A program made the position numbers and the translations under genes. Below the pieces are notes generated by a model. The model worked only from the letters and a program-made list of their open reading frames with translations. It searched no databases and was not told the origin of the DNA. A DNA stretch of 64,000 nt from Hetaerina americana (lineage: Eukaryota; Arthropoda; Insecta; Odonata; Calopterygidae), in contig JAKTNV010000027.1 of the NCBI GenBank assembly GCA_022747635.1, forward strand, positions 3,730,501 through 3,794,500, read 5' to 3'. This document shows, piece after piece, positions 22,450-34,767 of this stretch. The first letter of the stretch is position 1. Every line of letters begins with the position of its first letter.

Positions 22450-23460
22450 ACTTAATTTATGCTGTGCATCCATCTATTTAAACTATTAGTCATTGGCGCA
22501 TTTGTTTCCTCTGACATCACCGTCCAGATTGTCGGCTTCTCCTCCTCCATTCCCCGTTCTATGCTCATCCACACGCTCCGACTTGTCGCGCCGTTTCGAA
22601 GCCTCCCATCCTACGTCTCTCTTCTTCCGTCTCTTAGACGCCCCGCACTATGGAGTACCACAACTCTAGCCAAGAGCCATCGGACACCGTTGTCTAGCCT
22701 GCTTCCCTCTCTCACATTAGCGAATTCTTTATTATGGATTCTCTCGGGAACTCAAAATGATTCTTCAAAGCCCGTCCAGCCGCCCCATTGCACGTTGTGC
22801 GATTTCCCCATGCTTCGGTGAGCCTAATTGCCGCTGCCTCTTCTCTCTGGATGCCTGCCTAGCCTAACTATTCTCCACTTCCACTCTGCCAAACTTACTT
22901 AGCTCCTTGCCCTGCCTCTGTTTGGGCCGAGTGGTCCCAGTCCTTGCCGTTCCTCTCCTCTCAATTCGATTCGCGTCTCCGGTTTCTCTCTTCCGCCTTC
23001 GGAGATGTTAGTTTCCTTCCTTTCGATTTTCATGTTACATCCTTGAAGCACTTGATCCATTGAGGTCAAGGATGCCCGCAGGTCATCTTTATCCTCTGCC
23101 GTAACTGCTATGTCATCTGCGAAACTGGACATGCTAATTTCTTCCCGACTCATCTTCCTCCATCCCTTTTGATTTCCAGTTCCCGTCATTCTTTTTTCGC
23201 CCTTTTTGGAAGTATCTGCTGGAGAGTATTGGTGAGACGATGCATCCTTGCGGTACTTCATTATATTTAGTATTTCCGCCTCCCTTTTGGAGATTATTAA
23301 AGCGAAAAATGGGTTGGTAAAAACCCAACGTGGTGTAGTTATTCTTTATGCTTTGCATCCCAGTACAACTCTTGAAGACTTTTATTGCTTTTTTCTGACG
23401 GGTATTTTCCGTTTTTCTGCTTTTCTGTGTTTATTTTCCGTTTTAGCTTGAGCTTGATTG
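22450..23460 (-). pseudogene. Second LINE RT relic, minus strand
   Basis: In reverse, 23330-23200 gives KYNEVPQGCIVSPILSS, the RT block 4 motif, and 23160-23030 gives SFADDIAVTAEDKDDLRASL, the catalytic FADD box and following helix. The wording differs from the LINE at 38.6 kb (VRQGCPLSPLL, RFADDQALVCQ), so it is another family. The sequence from 22545 to 22900 may be its C-terminus. The Lys-rich reverse reading at 23830-24110 could be an upstream part, but this is weak. Confidence 0.75.
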
Positions 23461-24897
23461 CATTTTCCACGTCTTCCACACGTGCTTTCGTTCCTAGTGT
23501 TTTGTTGAGTTATGAAAAAAACTGAAATTCATAAATCTGACCCAAACTTTATCAGCACTATTTGACATGCGTCCTTAATAGATGACTGTTTGAACTGTGT
23601 TAGAATGTTATTAGCTAGTAATACAATATTATTTTTGGGGATTCCCGCAAATACTCCCTTTCCTTTTTTATCTCTTGATTTTTAGGTTGCTTGCATGGCA
23701 TTTTAAAATTTTAGAATGTTTTTATTTATACATTTGATCACAAAAGATACTGGGGCACTAACTTGCAGCCACAGGCAACCGGCGCTCTTCTTCCCCTCTC
23801 TTCGTTTCCTTTCTTGTCATTTCCTTTAGGTGTTCCTAATTGAACTCCCAGCTAATTCCTCATCCTTGGTTGCTTATCCTTCTTCTTCTAGATTTGCCAT
23901 CTTCTTTCCTCAATTTCCTTTCCTTAAGCATGCTGGTTCTTTTATTTCTAATATTTCTCTTACTTGGTTAATATTCTTCTTAATCTTCAGTGCGCATTTC
24001 TTTCTTGATTTATGCTTTGCCATTCTTTCCGGCTCCTTCCGGATTTTTATGCTCTTAACGATTACCAGATTATTTTTCTGATATTTTTGGTTTTATATTT
24101 CATATTATGCCAAAATTTTTATGCTTGTATTTCGAACCTTAAACAATTTTGTCTTCTGTGTATCGCGGTGAATTTTAGTTGGCACCTCGTCAGAACTTTT
24201 CCGAAACTCTGAGCATTGCATTTCTGTTGCTACGGCGTGCAAATCACAAACCGCACTACACATCCGGGAATTGGTGTCGCCCCGAGGCGCGAGGCCCTTC
24301 TCGTAACGAAGCCACGCCTTGTTTAAGTCCACTCGATGAATTGGTAACGAGGACCGCCTTTCCTGGTTCCTCGTCTCGTTTGCCGGAACGCCCTCGTTTC
24401 CGGGGAATGGCGCTGCGTGGCCGAAGGCTTCCCTGCCTCGCGGGGCTGAAGAGAGCGCGGTGGCTCGCGGCGCCCCACGGCGCCAAAGTGTGTGCGCGGG
24501 TGTCTCTTGTCCCTCCAACGTGCCCATTCCATCGAGGACGTCTCAAAAGGAGATTTTGCCGACCTTGAACAATTATCTACTGTACGCTTACTTTTGGTCC
24601 GTAAAAATATCTGAATTAAATCGTTTAGTCATGATGATGATGAGTAAAAGGTGATTTTCGACGGAGGAGGACAATGAAACTCTTCACGGCGCTGAATTTC
24701 TTAAGGGGAGGAACTCGGGACGCGTTTTTCTTTTACATATGGTGGTTATTCACAGCAAATCAGCTGTCATTGCTTGGAATATTTTTATTTGCGAGGTAAA
24801 CGTTAAACGTCCAGCATAATACCAATGCCGAGCCATGTTTTCAACATCTATTTGTTAATATTCCTGAAAAGCGTAGCTCTTCATAAAAGTCAAATAT
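23461..24897. other. Unannotated stretch, 1.4 kb, with a GC-rich block
   Basis: 23461-24120 is T-rich on the plus strand and might be decayed LINE linker on the minus strand. 24190-24560 is GC- and CpG-rich with overlapping ORFs in three or more frames and no recognisable domain. Confidence 0.35.
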
Positions 24898-24898
24898 A

Positions 24899-25320
24899 AA
24901 GTTTTTATTAAAAGGTACGGTAACAATTGCTTCCTGACGTGTGCGTGAAGTGCTGAATCCAGGCGGTCGGTTAAGTGTGCGCATGATTGCAGATCGTATA
25001 TTGGCATTGATATAAAGATGACAGTGCACACCATTATCAATGAAAATTTGGCGATGCGAAAGAACTGCGCCAAACTCGTCCACCCGAAGGTTTAAGGAAC
25101 GAACGGAAAGGTCTAAGGGTACGCGTGCTTCGAGTCGTGGAAAAATCGCACGCAGAAGTGTAGCGAGGCTCAAGAGTATTTCAGAGTTTTTATCGGAATT
25201 GTGTCATTATAATTTTATTAATATAATCAATTTATTATATTAATAATGTATATATTTATATCAATTGATATAAAGCTATTTTTCCGAAAAATTTCCCGAT
25301 ACTTTTTATACAGACCAAGG
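24899..25320 (+). mobile_element. Short mariner derivative (about 420 bp)
   Basis: A decayed left end (gtttttattaaaaggtacgg) and a right end (tttcccgatactttttatac) match the family at 59031-59957. Inside, plus frames give VRMIADRI, AMRKNCAKLVHPKV and then directly a C-terminal remnant. The 5' coding third is missing with a junction (cctgacgtgtgcgtgaag) also found in the copies at 3859-5339 and 49152-49546, and the catalytic core is absent. Confidence 0.75.
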
Positions 25321-26149
25321 AAATATTATTTGCATGGGCGCTTCTGCGACTGTTCTATATTTTTTCTTCTAAAAATTTGCAAGATATCATTAATGATGCT
25401 CCCAACTCTATTTAAGTGTCTGAAATGCACAAATAAATTATTGGTTGGGGCTAAAATCTGGAGCGAACTCTTCAACGGATCCAAAAGTTGATCTTGGAGG
25501 TAGGAGGCATTCGTTGGGGTTAGAGAGAAGAATGAATTTAGTACTAATGTGGAGAAGTGGAAAAGCTGTGCGACTCAAGTGCTTCGAAAGAAGAGGGATT
25601 TTAGGGGTAAATCGAAGGGTGGCGGGGAAAATAAGTACATCGAGGAGATGTTTTGAATGGTGGAATTGGGACGCCAATACCACTGCGGTGGAATGGGGAA
25701 TGCTGGGTAATTGTGGGCGTGGGAGGAGGTCATGCTAGGGGGGCACGCTCGCCAAGTGGCGCATTAATTCCCTCAACTGTCTCCCTCCCCAATCGACAGC
25801 GAAGACTGTATAGAAGGAAATGACGTCATCATACAACCAACGAATCGGATAAAGATCGCCTCCCACCAGCATTCACGGAATTATAGCAATTTTATTTTAC
25901 ACCGTGTTCCGCTAATACGCATTTTCGACTTCAGGTTATAATATATTTTGTTTAATTGTTCATTGTTCTACACGATACTGAGTTGTCATTTGGTTTTTTC
26001 TTTGTATCCTAAGCCCCCAGTTGAGTGAAAGCTCTGAAGGCAGTCGTACATAAGACGGGACGAGCTGTCAACGGAAGCGAAAGATATACATGTAAGGTTT
26101 TCACACTTTACCCACATTTCTTTCTAGTGAGGAAAATTTCAATATGTGA
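25321..26149. other. Unannotated stretch, 0.83 kb
   Basis: Two opposing ORFs at 25438-25738 (81 and 97 codons) have no recognisable family. Otherwise nothing identified. Confidence 0.35.
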
Positions 26150-27037
26150 ATAATAAGGTCCAGTTAGATGCAAAATGTAGCACGGGGGATGGACAAGGGA
26201 GTAGACTGCGAGCCCGCATCTTCCTGTGGTCGTGTGTGCGCAGGCTGAGGTTCTTCTATTTTGCTCACTCGGCGGACTGTTAAAATTGCGCTGCGATAGA
26301 AAATGCCGCGAGTTGTGAAGTGCGATTTGTGATTAGGTTTTAATTGGCAAAAAACTAAAACAAGTCAATTGAAATTCAGATTGGCAACTTTTTGAAGTGT
26401 GTCTACGGAGACGGAATAATGAATGAGTGGAGGCGGAGGGAGGCAGTGGTGCATTCTAAGTTTAAAAATGGCCGAGGCACCAATGTTCACGACGAGGTCC
26501 ACCGCTGTGGTCGACCTAGCCTTGTGACAGATAAGAACTGATGAATGGCAAGTTCTTCCAAGACATGATGGACATTTGTCCCTTAACTTTTAAACTAACA
26601 ACACCACCGACGCACAACACTGTCACTCATCGCTTAGTCGGTGCACAGGACACATTTCCCGATGAATGTCAGCAGGCTTGAAGTTTATTGCCAGTAAAAA
26701 CCTTATCACTGAGTAGACTTTAAATTTGGCGGGAATTTCAATTCTATTGTTCATTTTGACTCGCTATTGCATAAACAAACAAACAATAAGGGGCGCGACC
26801 GTCCAACCACTGCAGCTCGAGGCGTGTGTACTGACCAACTGTGCGTGCGTCAACACAGCCACCGTTCGGCTCCCTCTTCCTCCAATCCCCACGCTGCACG
26901 CAAACGTAAGTTACTTCACGGACTGCTCTTTTATTAGAAATACAGGATAGACATATTCCTAGAAGTTTTAGGCGTGAGAATTACTACATTCATATTTTAT
27001 TACTTATGAATGGAGTTTACTTTCTGGACAGCCATCG
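26150..27037 (+). mobile_element. Mariner with a second mariner head inserted in reverse
   Basis: 26200-26545 is the 5' part of the family at 18480-19898 (ctacggagacggaataatga; plus frame NGRGTNVHDE then CGRPSLVTDK). 26548-26928 is the 5' part of a related element on the minus strand, ending with terminal repeat cgtaagttacttcacggact. 26950-27037 is a 3' end on the plus strand (tttactttctggacagccat, TA at 27038). The simplest reading is an outer plus-strand element interrupted by, or recombined with, a truncated minus-strand one. No open frame survives. Confidence 0.7.
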
Positions 27038-27039
27038 TA

Positions 27040-27397
27040 TTTCTCCTCAATATTACTAAATGTTTTGAAGAGAAATCGGAAAGTAAGATGTTTTTCGCAC
27101 TTATGCATCAAATCAACGAGGAAGGCGTTTGACAGGAGACTTCATTGGGTCAGTCCTATCGCGTGAGAGCGATGCGCCTTAGTGCAGAGCCAAGGGTGAA
27201 AGTTGACGCTCAACCGGCTTAACCAGGAATCATCAAGGGACAGAGTGGGGTGAACGAACAGGCGGGCAACTCCAGCAGCGACTGACTGATGGCGCCGTAC
27301 CGAAAAATCGATTATTTCATGCCACTCCGTTATTCCAAAAGTTACTGCTATCAATTTTAAGAGTTCAATATAACCATCTGAAACTGATTATCTCAGT
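27040..27397. other. Unannotated stretch, 0.36 kb
   Basis: A 70-codon minus ORF (27142-27354) has no recognisable family. Confidence 0.35.
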
Positions 27398-27875
27398 TTA
27401 AGCGTGTATGGGATCCTCACGAATTTGGATTGATTGCCGAATTGGATCGCGAGCAGAGTATAAGAGCTAGATTTGTAAAACGTTGTTATGATAAACTTGA
27501 TAGCGTATCCAAAATATTAGAGCAGCTAGGCTGGGAATCACTCGATGGAGCGAAGGTTAAAGTACAGATGGGATCTCTTGAATAAATTGGAGGGATATCT
27601 CTTTAGTAGTTATGTTGATAATGTATTAATACCCCATTGTACTACGGTAGGAGATATCATGTCAATAAAATTCGAGAGATTAAGTGTAGAACACTTTAAT
27701 TTAAGATGTCATTTTTTCCACGAACGGTAAGGGATGAGAAAAATATTTCCTGATCGCGCTACGGGAGATAAATATTCGGGTCCGAATTAGTCTGGTGTGA
27801 ATTCATCCCCTACCGTACACCCTAACGGGGGCTTGCAGCGTACTATGGAATGTAATGTATATGTAGTGACGGAAG
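27398..27875 (+). pseudogene. CR1-like LINE 3' end, subfamily C
   Basis: Plus frames read RVWDPHEFGLIAELDR, FVKRCYDKLDSVSKILEQLG, GWESLDGA, LLNKLEGYLFSS and RCHFFHER (the decayed FFPR end). The 3' UTR follows with ggggcttgcagcgtactatg near 27830. Equivalent pieces are at 44277-44670, 45690-46400 and 61850-62992. A frameshift lies just after GWESLDGA. Confidence 0.85.
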
Positions 27876-29388
27876 AAGAAACTTTTTAATAAATTTCTTG
27901 CTCCGCTGTGATGATATTAGTATTCTTATTCCTTGACAAGCTGTTTCACACCCGTTCATTAACCGTCGAGCTATTTTGTGTCACTCGATGCATTTGTTTG
28001 CATTCATGAAAATAAAAATATTTGAACGTCTCTAGAGAACGAAAACGTGTTAAACGTGCCATCAGTATGCGCTATGACCCATTCTACAAATGAGTTACGT
28101 ATTGCTGATGCTCAGCAACTCATTCAATTGGAAGAAATGACGTTTCTCTTCTCTGGAGGCTTTCCCTGCCCGTTCAGCGCCTGCCCGTTGAGGCGGAAGG
28201 ATCGATCGAACTCCGCTCTGTGGACAGCCGTGCCATAACCATTGAACGTTTTCGGGACTACGTGGGAAGAGAATTTGTGAATCCGTATTATTTATTACTC
28301 CACGCTTTTGGGAATACAGGAATATCATTCTCTCCTGTACTTGTCATGAGACGGTTGTCGCTAACCATTTGAATCCCACAGGACCAATGACTTCAGCAGG
28401 ATAGTAAACATTTTACAATTTAAAATAAAATTAAAGTTTTAAAGTTATTCTCACTGTAAAATAATTATTGCTGTGATTTTTTAGCCTTTATCTTCTCGGA
28501 CAAACAACGAGTTCTGGTAACTACCGTTTGGCGAACGCTCAGCTTAATACTAGCTCGGATTGTTTTTTATAGCTCATAACATCGATATCCTTCGTGTTGT
28601 GTGCTGAAATGTATTATGTGTGGCTAAAGACAAACCATCAGTATCGTACAATTCGACATTATATTCCATATCTACCATAAAATCATGTCTGGCCCACGAT
28701 GTCAATGTTTGGCCCTCGACATATCAGACGTAAGAATTAACTATGAGGGCCTGATCCATTTGAAAATATCGTGTACATCCCACCTTCGGATATATTTCAG
28801 CATCGCACATCCAAGGCCTTCGCCTCCCCCGACGGCAGAAGGAAGTACCTCGGGAGGATCGAATGACGAAGATCAGGGCGGAATAGTGTGCACCAGCTGA
28901 TCGCGGAGGGGGGCGCCTTTCTCTCGGCGACGGGTCACGCGGCGGGCTGTAGGAGGGGGCGCACTGGAAGGTTTTCCCTCGCCGCAACCGGGTGCCCCGA
29001 AGACAAACACTTTCTTTCCCTCCATTCGACCCATTATGCCTGTTGTGCCATCGTTACGCCTGCGCGAGGGGCGAACAAATGACGACTATTACGCACAAGT
29101 TTCTTATTTGTCCGGGGGGCCGCCGGGTGCTGTGGAGGTGCGGGCGCTTACCTAATCGACGACGGCTCTAGACTCGTCTGCCGCTTTGACTGCGTCTCCC
29201 TTCGTTTCCTGGATTGGCGAGAAATCGATGGAAATTGAAACCCGCTTAGGACCGGGGACAATTGCAACTGCTTTCTCTTAATTTAGGATCCATTTCATCT
29301 GTCTTACCTCACTTATCTCTTTCGTAAGCGATTGATTATCAGCATACGTGGTTGTGTTTTATATAAATAAATATATATATATATATAT
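27876..29388. other. Unannotated stretch, 1.5 kb, with a GC-rich block
   Basis: 28800-29190 is GC- and CpG-rich with overlapping low-complexity ORFs. The remainder is AT-rich. No gene or repeat family could be supported. Confidence 0.35.
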
Positions 29389-29465
29389 AACCAAACGTCG
29401 GGTTGATTACTTACTGTGTTTATGGTTTTTTTATGATATATATATATATAAATATAAATAAATAA

Positions 29466-29533
<68 letters not shown>
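29389..29533. repeat. SINE1 tail scrap followed by a long (TA)n array
   Basis: 29389-29432 carries ccaaacgtcgggttgattac and the SINE1 terminal T run. From 29437 to 29533 almost every base is part of TA repeats, with a few taaataaa interruptions. The YIYI-type ORFs here are artefacts of the repeat. Confidence 0.8.
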
Positions 29534-29535
<2 letters not shown>

Positions 29536-29647
29536 TTTCGTAGACGTAACACGGAAGTGCCGAATAGTACAATACACAGTAACACACAATATAGAAACGC
29601 AAAAAAAGAAGAACACTCACACGTTATTTCTTGATATTTCAAACGTT
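29534..29647. repeat. Repeat module next to (TA)n
   Basis: Contains tgccgaatagtacaatacac and agaacactcacacgttattt, loosely matching the modules at 29838-29970, 37640-37860 and 48910-49000, each of which also borders a (TA)n array. Confidence 0.45.
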
Positions 29648-29789
29648 ACCTCGTTTCCGCGCCGTAAATAGCTACGCTCCATATCAAAGTTTTTACGAGT
29701 CTTTTCTTAACATCCTTACTCAACGTCCCTGTCATCAACTCCCTCCTCCTTGTGAAAGCCTACGTCTATCCTCCGGCTTCAACGACCAG

Positions 29790-29790
<1 letters not shown>
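29648..29790 (-). pseudogene. Rearranged LINE C-terminal fragment
   Basis: Plus-strand sequence 29648-29758 matches 38878-38988 almost base for base (reverse complement of the WSVAMYGAETWSL region and upstream). At 29759 it jumps to sequence matching 38857-38885 (tacgtctatcctccggcttc), so a neighbouring piece is duplicated out of order. It ends at a (TA)n array. Confidence 0.8.

Positions 29791-29836
<46 letters not shown>
29791..29836. repeat. (TA)n array
   Basis: About 22 TA units between the LINE scrap and the hairpin module. Confidence 0.9.
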
Positions 29837-29837
<1 letters not shown>

Positions 29838-29839
<2 letters not shown>

Positions 29840-29970
29840 ACAGATGTAGATTTTTAGAATATAGAGACACAAAGAAAGGACACTCACAATTTGTTATTTT
29901 ACGTTTCGACAGCACGGCTGTCGTCTTCAGAATGCTTCTGAAGACGACAGACGGCAGCAAATGTTTCAAC
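29838..29970. repeat. Hairpin module
   Basis: tgtcgtcttcag at 29922 and ctgaagacgaca at 29940 are perfect reverse complements around seven bases; weaker pairing continues outward (tttcgacagcacggc against gacggcagcaaatgtttca). It resembles other fold-back modules in the window. Confidence 0.75.
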
Positions 29971-30720
29971 TTCAGAGGGAGCCAAAAGGAAATTATTTCA
30001 CCGGCACGAAGCCAGGATAATAGCCTATTTAATACCTTCTCGTAAACTCCCTCTTTCGCCGAATAGATTTGCTGCGTGATTGTTTGTAGGCTGAAAAACC
30101 CCTCCGCGTGTGACAGGGACAAACGGAGGTAGAGCAGAAATAATCGATGACTTTGTGAGATTGTGCTCCATGGCAGAAAGACGTCCTGCTGAGGCGATCT
30201 AAGGAAGTCATAATGGCAAGGCGCGTGTGATTCGGTGGCGATGTCATGAAACGTCTCCCAGTTTTGGGGCACGCAGTGATGTAATGGAATTGCCATTAAA
30301 GAGGTGGAGAGAGTTATTTGTAATTGAATTCCCGTTAAACGATAAAAAGTATCAACTAACCTGAGAGAGCGACGGAGAGACATGAAAAGTTCAACGAATA
30401 GAAACTGGTAGAAGGGAAGCTGCAACTGGTCACTGTGATTCCCGAGAATAGGATTGCATTCTGAATTAATGCCCTCGTGGAAATTATATGACGAGACCTC
30501 CACGGAATGTGACTCCTTGGAGGAGAAAGAGAATACTCATGTAACTCAAATGAAGTTACTTTCTGTCTCAAAAAATTACAAGCATGGCAAATGCTTATTC
30601 CTTTGGCCCAAAAGCGAGCACTGCAGCGGAATAGAGCAAAGCTGTCCCCGAAAGACTATTCAATAACAAGTCCAGAATATTTTGTTAAGAGTGTGCGCAA
30701 TTTCTTCAATAATTTTGACA
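29971..30720. other. Unannotated stretch, 0.75 kb
   Basis: A 245-codon minus ORF (29766-30503) crosses this block, but it begins in the (TA)n array and shows no domain. I treat it as spurious. Confidence 0.4.
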
Positions 30721-30722
30721 TA

Positions 30723-31553
<831 letters not shown>

Positions 31554-31555
31554 TA

Positions 31556-32717
31556 ATGCATTCACGCTGATTGATTTCATTCATATTTTTTCTCTAGCGG
31601 ATGGAGGAGAGTGGTACCTCTGCTGGAGAGAATCGTAAACCGCGGTTCTTGGGCGCTCGAAGACGAGGCGATGGGTCCCAGGATGGACCCGAAGAGCCGT
31701 TTCGCGTGTGCGCATGCGCGGGTGGCATTCCTTGAAGCACGAGTGCTCCCCCCCCCCCCCGGGGGTCCCCTCCACGCGTTATCGGCGAGCGCCACGGACG
31801 GCCCGGATTGATAACTAATTCATGACTCACCCGCCGACTAACCTCTAAATCATGAGGGTTGTAAAATAGAGGCTAATATTGGGAGGGCTTGGAAATATCG
31901 AATAATGTTAGCGAAAGTTCCATTTTCCCTTAATTTGATTGATTGAAAAGTCATAACACGTTCGATCACTTTGTCACTGCTGTTGAACTAAGAAAATATT
32001 TCAACCTCTCCTATTAAATATTAGAATGCAATATTATTATTTGGTAGTCAACTGTTGAATGCAGGTTTTAGATTGGACACAGACTAAGGATCGTAAACAT
32101 TTCCGTGCTACACCTTTCAAGAAATTTTCGGATAAACTTCATAAATTCGCTCTTCCCTTCGACGAAATTCTATTTACTAATGATAGCCGAAGAAGTTACT
32201 TACTTCCCTGCTGAGTTTTATTAGTTGGTGCCAAGAATTTCAATAAGATTTCATTAGGGACAAAGAATGTAAAGGGTTGGGGCACGCGCGCGCCCGAATG
32301 TTTCATTTTAGGGTTATACTGGAATTGACGGTTGACCCCGAATAAACAAACGCCCACCCTGGCCTTCCATCGTCCCGACCCCGTTTCCCTCCAACTCTGC
32401 TCTGACGCCAGGGTGTTTCAGGGGGAACGGCGATACTTCGAGAATACGACAGGGGATCTGATGTTGAACATTTTTGTCAAGAAACATATGCTTGTGAAAC
32501 CTTTAGTTACGGAGCTATGGGAACACAAACATTTTATCGAGCACATTTCGCGATGTCCGTAGAGATGCTTAGTATTTAAAAAAAAAACATTCCTGACAAT
32601 GGACCGATGCACTCTTTTCGTTCAAAAATATATCAATGTCTATAACTATATGAATTTATTTTGTCCTCTATTCACTGTATTCAATGTATTCAAGCTTAAC
32701 TTTGTGGAAATCCATTA
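31556..32717. other. Unannotated stretch, 1.2 kb
   Basis: 31600-31810 is GC-rich with a poly-C run and overlapping ORFs in several frames. The rest is AT-rich without recognisable features. Confidence 0.35.
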
Positions 32718-32895
32718 TCACTGAAGTAAAAAAAACAATGTATCTTTCCACCAAATGTTTTATTCGGTAAGACTTGTTTCAAGGCATCGGCGTCATCCTC
32801 ATGTGACTCGGGAGGATGACGCCGATGTGTCCAAACTAGTTGTATCAAATAAAAAATAGGGAGGTAAGATACATTGGCGTTTCTTACTTCAGCCA
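32718..32895. repeat. 178-bp imperfect hairpin
   Basis: Core arms catcggcgtcatcctc (32784) and gaggatgacgccgatg (32811) are perfect complements; outer arms pair through tttattcgg/caaataaa, caatgtatcttt/aagatacattgg and actgaagtaa/ttacttcagc. It is the largest of the fold-back modules here. Confidence 0.85.
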
Positions 32896-34599
32896 CTATT
32901 CACTATTTTCAAAGTGGAAGCCTCATTTAACTGTAACTTCTACAATCCCAGGCATGCGGAATACATGTCCATTTCTACGCATCTTGCGCATGACAGCAAC
33001 TAAAAGATTAAAATGTGTACCTTTAGGAGATTCTACGCATGATCTTGCAACTATTTACAAATTAATGAGTATGTACCATCAGCAATTAGAATATCTTGAG
33101 ATTCGCATGCGCGCATATTTTCCTGGAATGCTTATCACTAAGTTGTCGCTAGGTTAAAATTGTTTCAACACAAACCAATGCCCATTGTTTCAGCCGTAGA
33201 ATATGATTGAGAAACCTAATCCCTTTAACGACTTGCTTGCAATTGACATATATTATTCTATTATCATCAGTAAATTTACATTCCAGGGAATTCATGCTAA
33301 CTTAACAAAAATCTTTAACATTCGAAGAACATCGAAAGTGGGCAAGTGGCAGGGGATTGAGGGAAAAATTTCTCCAGATGAAAAGGTTAGTTAGTTGCTT
33401 CAAGACACGCTTAGTAAATACGTAATGAAACGATAAGTTAAAACTTTGGTGCGATTGGTAGATTCCATCCCAAGCGTCCTTAACAATAGCTGCTGTGGCG
33501 AATGTATGCGTTTCTGAGAGCGGCTTATTTTTCGCGCAATACTTACGAGGTTCCTTTCGGCTCTTATGTCAAAGGTGCGACCATGATGGCCTTAATAAAT
33601 GGAAAGTGTGTCGGGGAACCTGAATCACGCCCTTTCTTAGATCTCGGAGTTCCCTTGAGGGCTCGATGACCCCTGTCCAATTAGGGAATCCTAGGGGAAT
33701 TGGCCTTACCCGATGGAATAGCATCGCGGTCCGCAGTTTGTTACGCATTTGCCCAGGAGTTGCGGGTCATTATTAGCTGAGGACACCGGCGTGGATAGAT
33801 TATTCCCTTCTATTTCATTCGCTATCATTCTGTTCAATTGGCCTACTGCAACAACAGCTTCCGAATACCTCTTGCCCTCTCTGGAACACACGTCTCCGAG
33901 CCATGGAGTGCCACAAACCACAATTAATCCTCTCAAGTACTCTTTTATTTCGTAACCAAAAACTTCTGTGCGTCTAGCACTCGCCTTGTCTTTGGAAACT
34001 TCTCTTTAGCGTGTGATATTGACTTACGCTCCTCCACACTTGCTTTCACGCGCTGTTCCCTTGTCCTACCATGCTTCGCTACCCTGCATCAGTGGCGTTG
34101 CGATTCAATCGCACTGAAAACAAAATTGTTTCCTCAATGAGGTCGAACAATGAACTCTCTCCCCACCTGCGTACCAAACCCTGAAAAGCCGTCGCTTTGA
34201 TGCCTAGAGCAAGGTTTCGTGCAAAGGGGAGGGGCGATGTGTGGATGGGAGGGGGAGGAGAAGGGATGAATTGGTGCTGGGGATACACCTATAACCCCAT
34301 CCGTCACTCCTTCGCAAATTCTCCGCCGATCCAAAGTTTGTATCACGAATGCGTCGATGCAAAGATTTCACGAAACGTAAGGACAATATACGTGGTGGAT
34401 ATCGCACTATATCGAGTTATATAGAATAATGTATTATATTGCAAAGCGATATATCGTATTTTTCTGCGGAACAATCTTCTTATGAATAGTCTCGATCATG
34501 GTATAATATAATGGATCCAGCGAATAAGCAATGCCATATGTCTCACTCCAACCTTAAACGATCTTAACGTAATCATACGGTCTAATTCCACATTTTTAT
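32896..34599. other. Unannotated stretch, 1.7 kb
   Basis: ORFs of 60-105 codons show no family resemblance. A minus reading at 33706-33936 (containing GKRYSEAVVAVGQLNRMIAN) could be part of a decayed element, but I cannot place it. Confidence 0.35.
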
Positions 34600-34767
34600 A
34601 AACCTTAAAGTAGTTCCGCAGGAATATTGTCCACCTCTAGGGCCTTATTTCATTTCATTTCGATTAATGCCCTTTCTATCTCATTATTGAGTTCGTCATA
34701 TTCTCTATCTGTCTAACCTTGCTGGCCTAAGTTCTTTGCCATTCAGTTCTCCTATACATTGATTCTA

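Noticed and set aside
29766..30503. 245-codon minus ORF
   Set aside because: Its C-terminus is a translated (TA)n run and a hairpin module; the rest has no domain.
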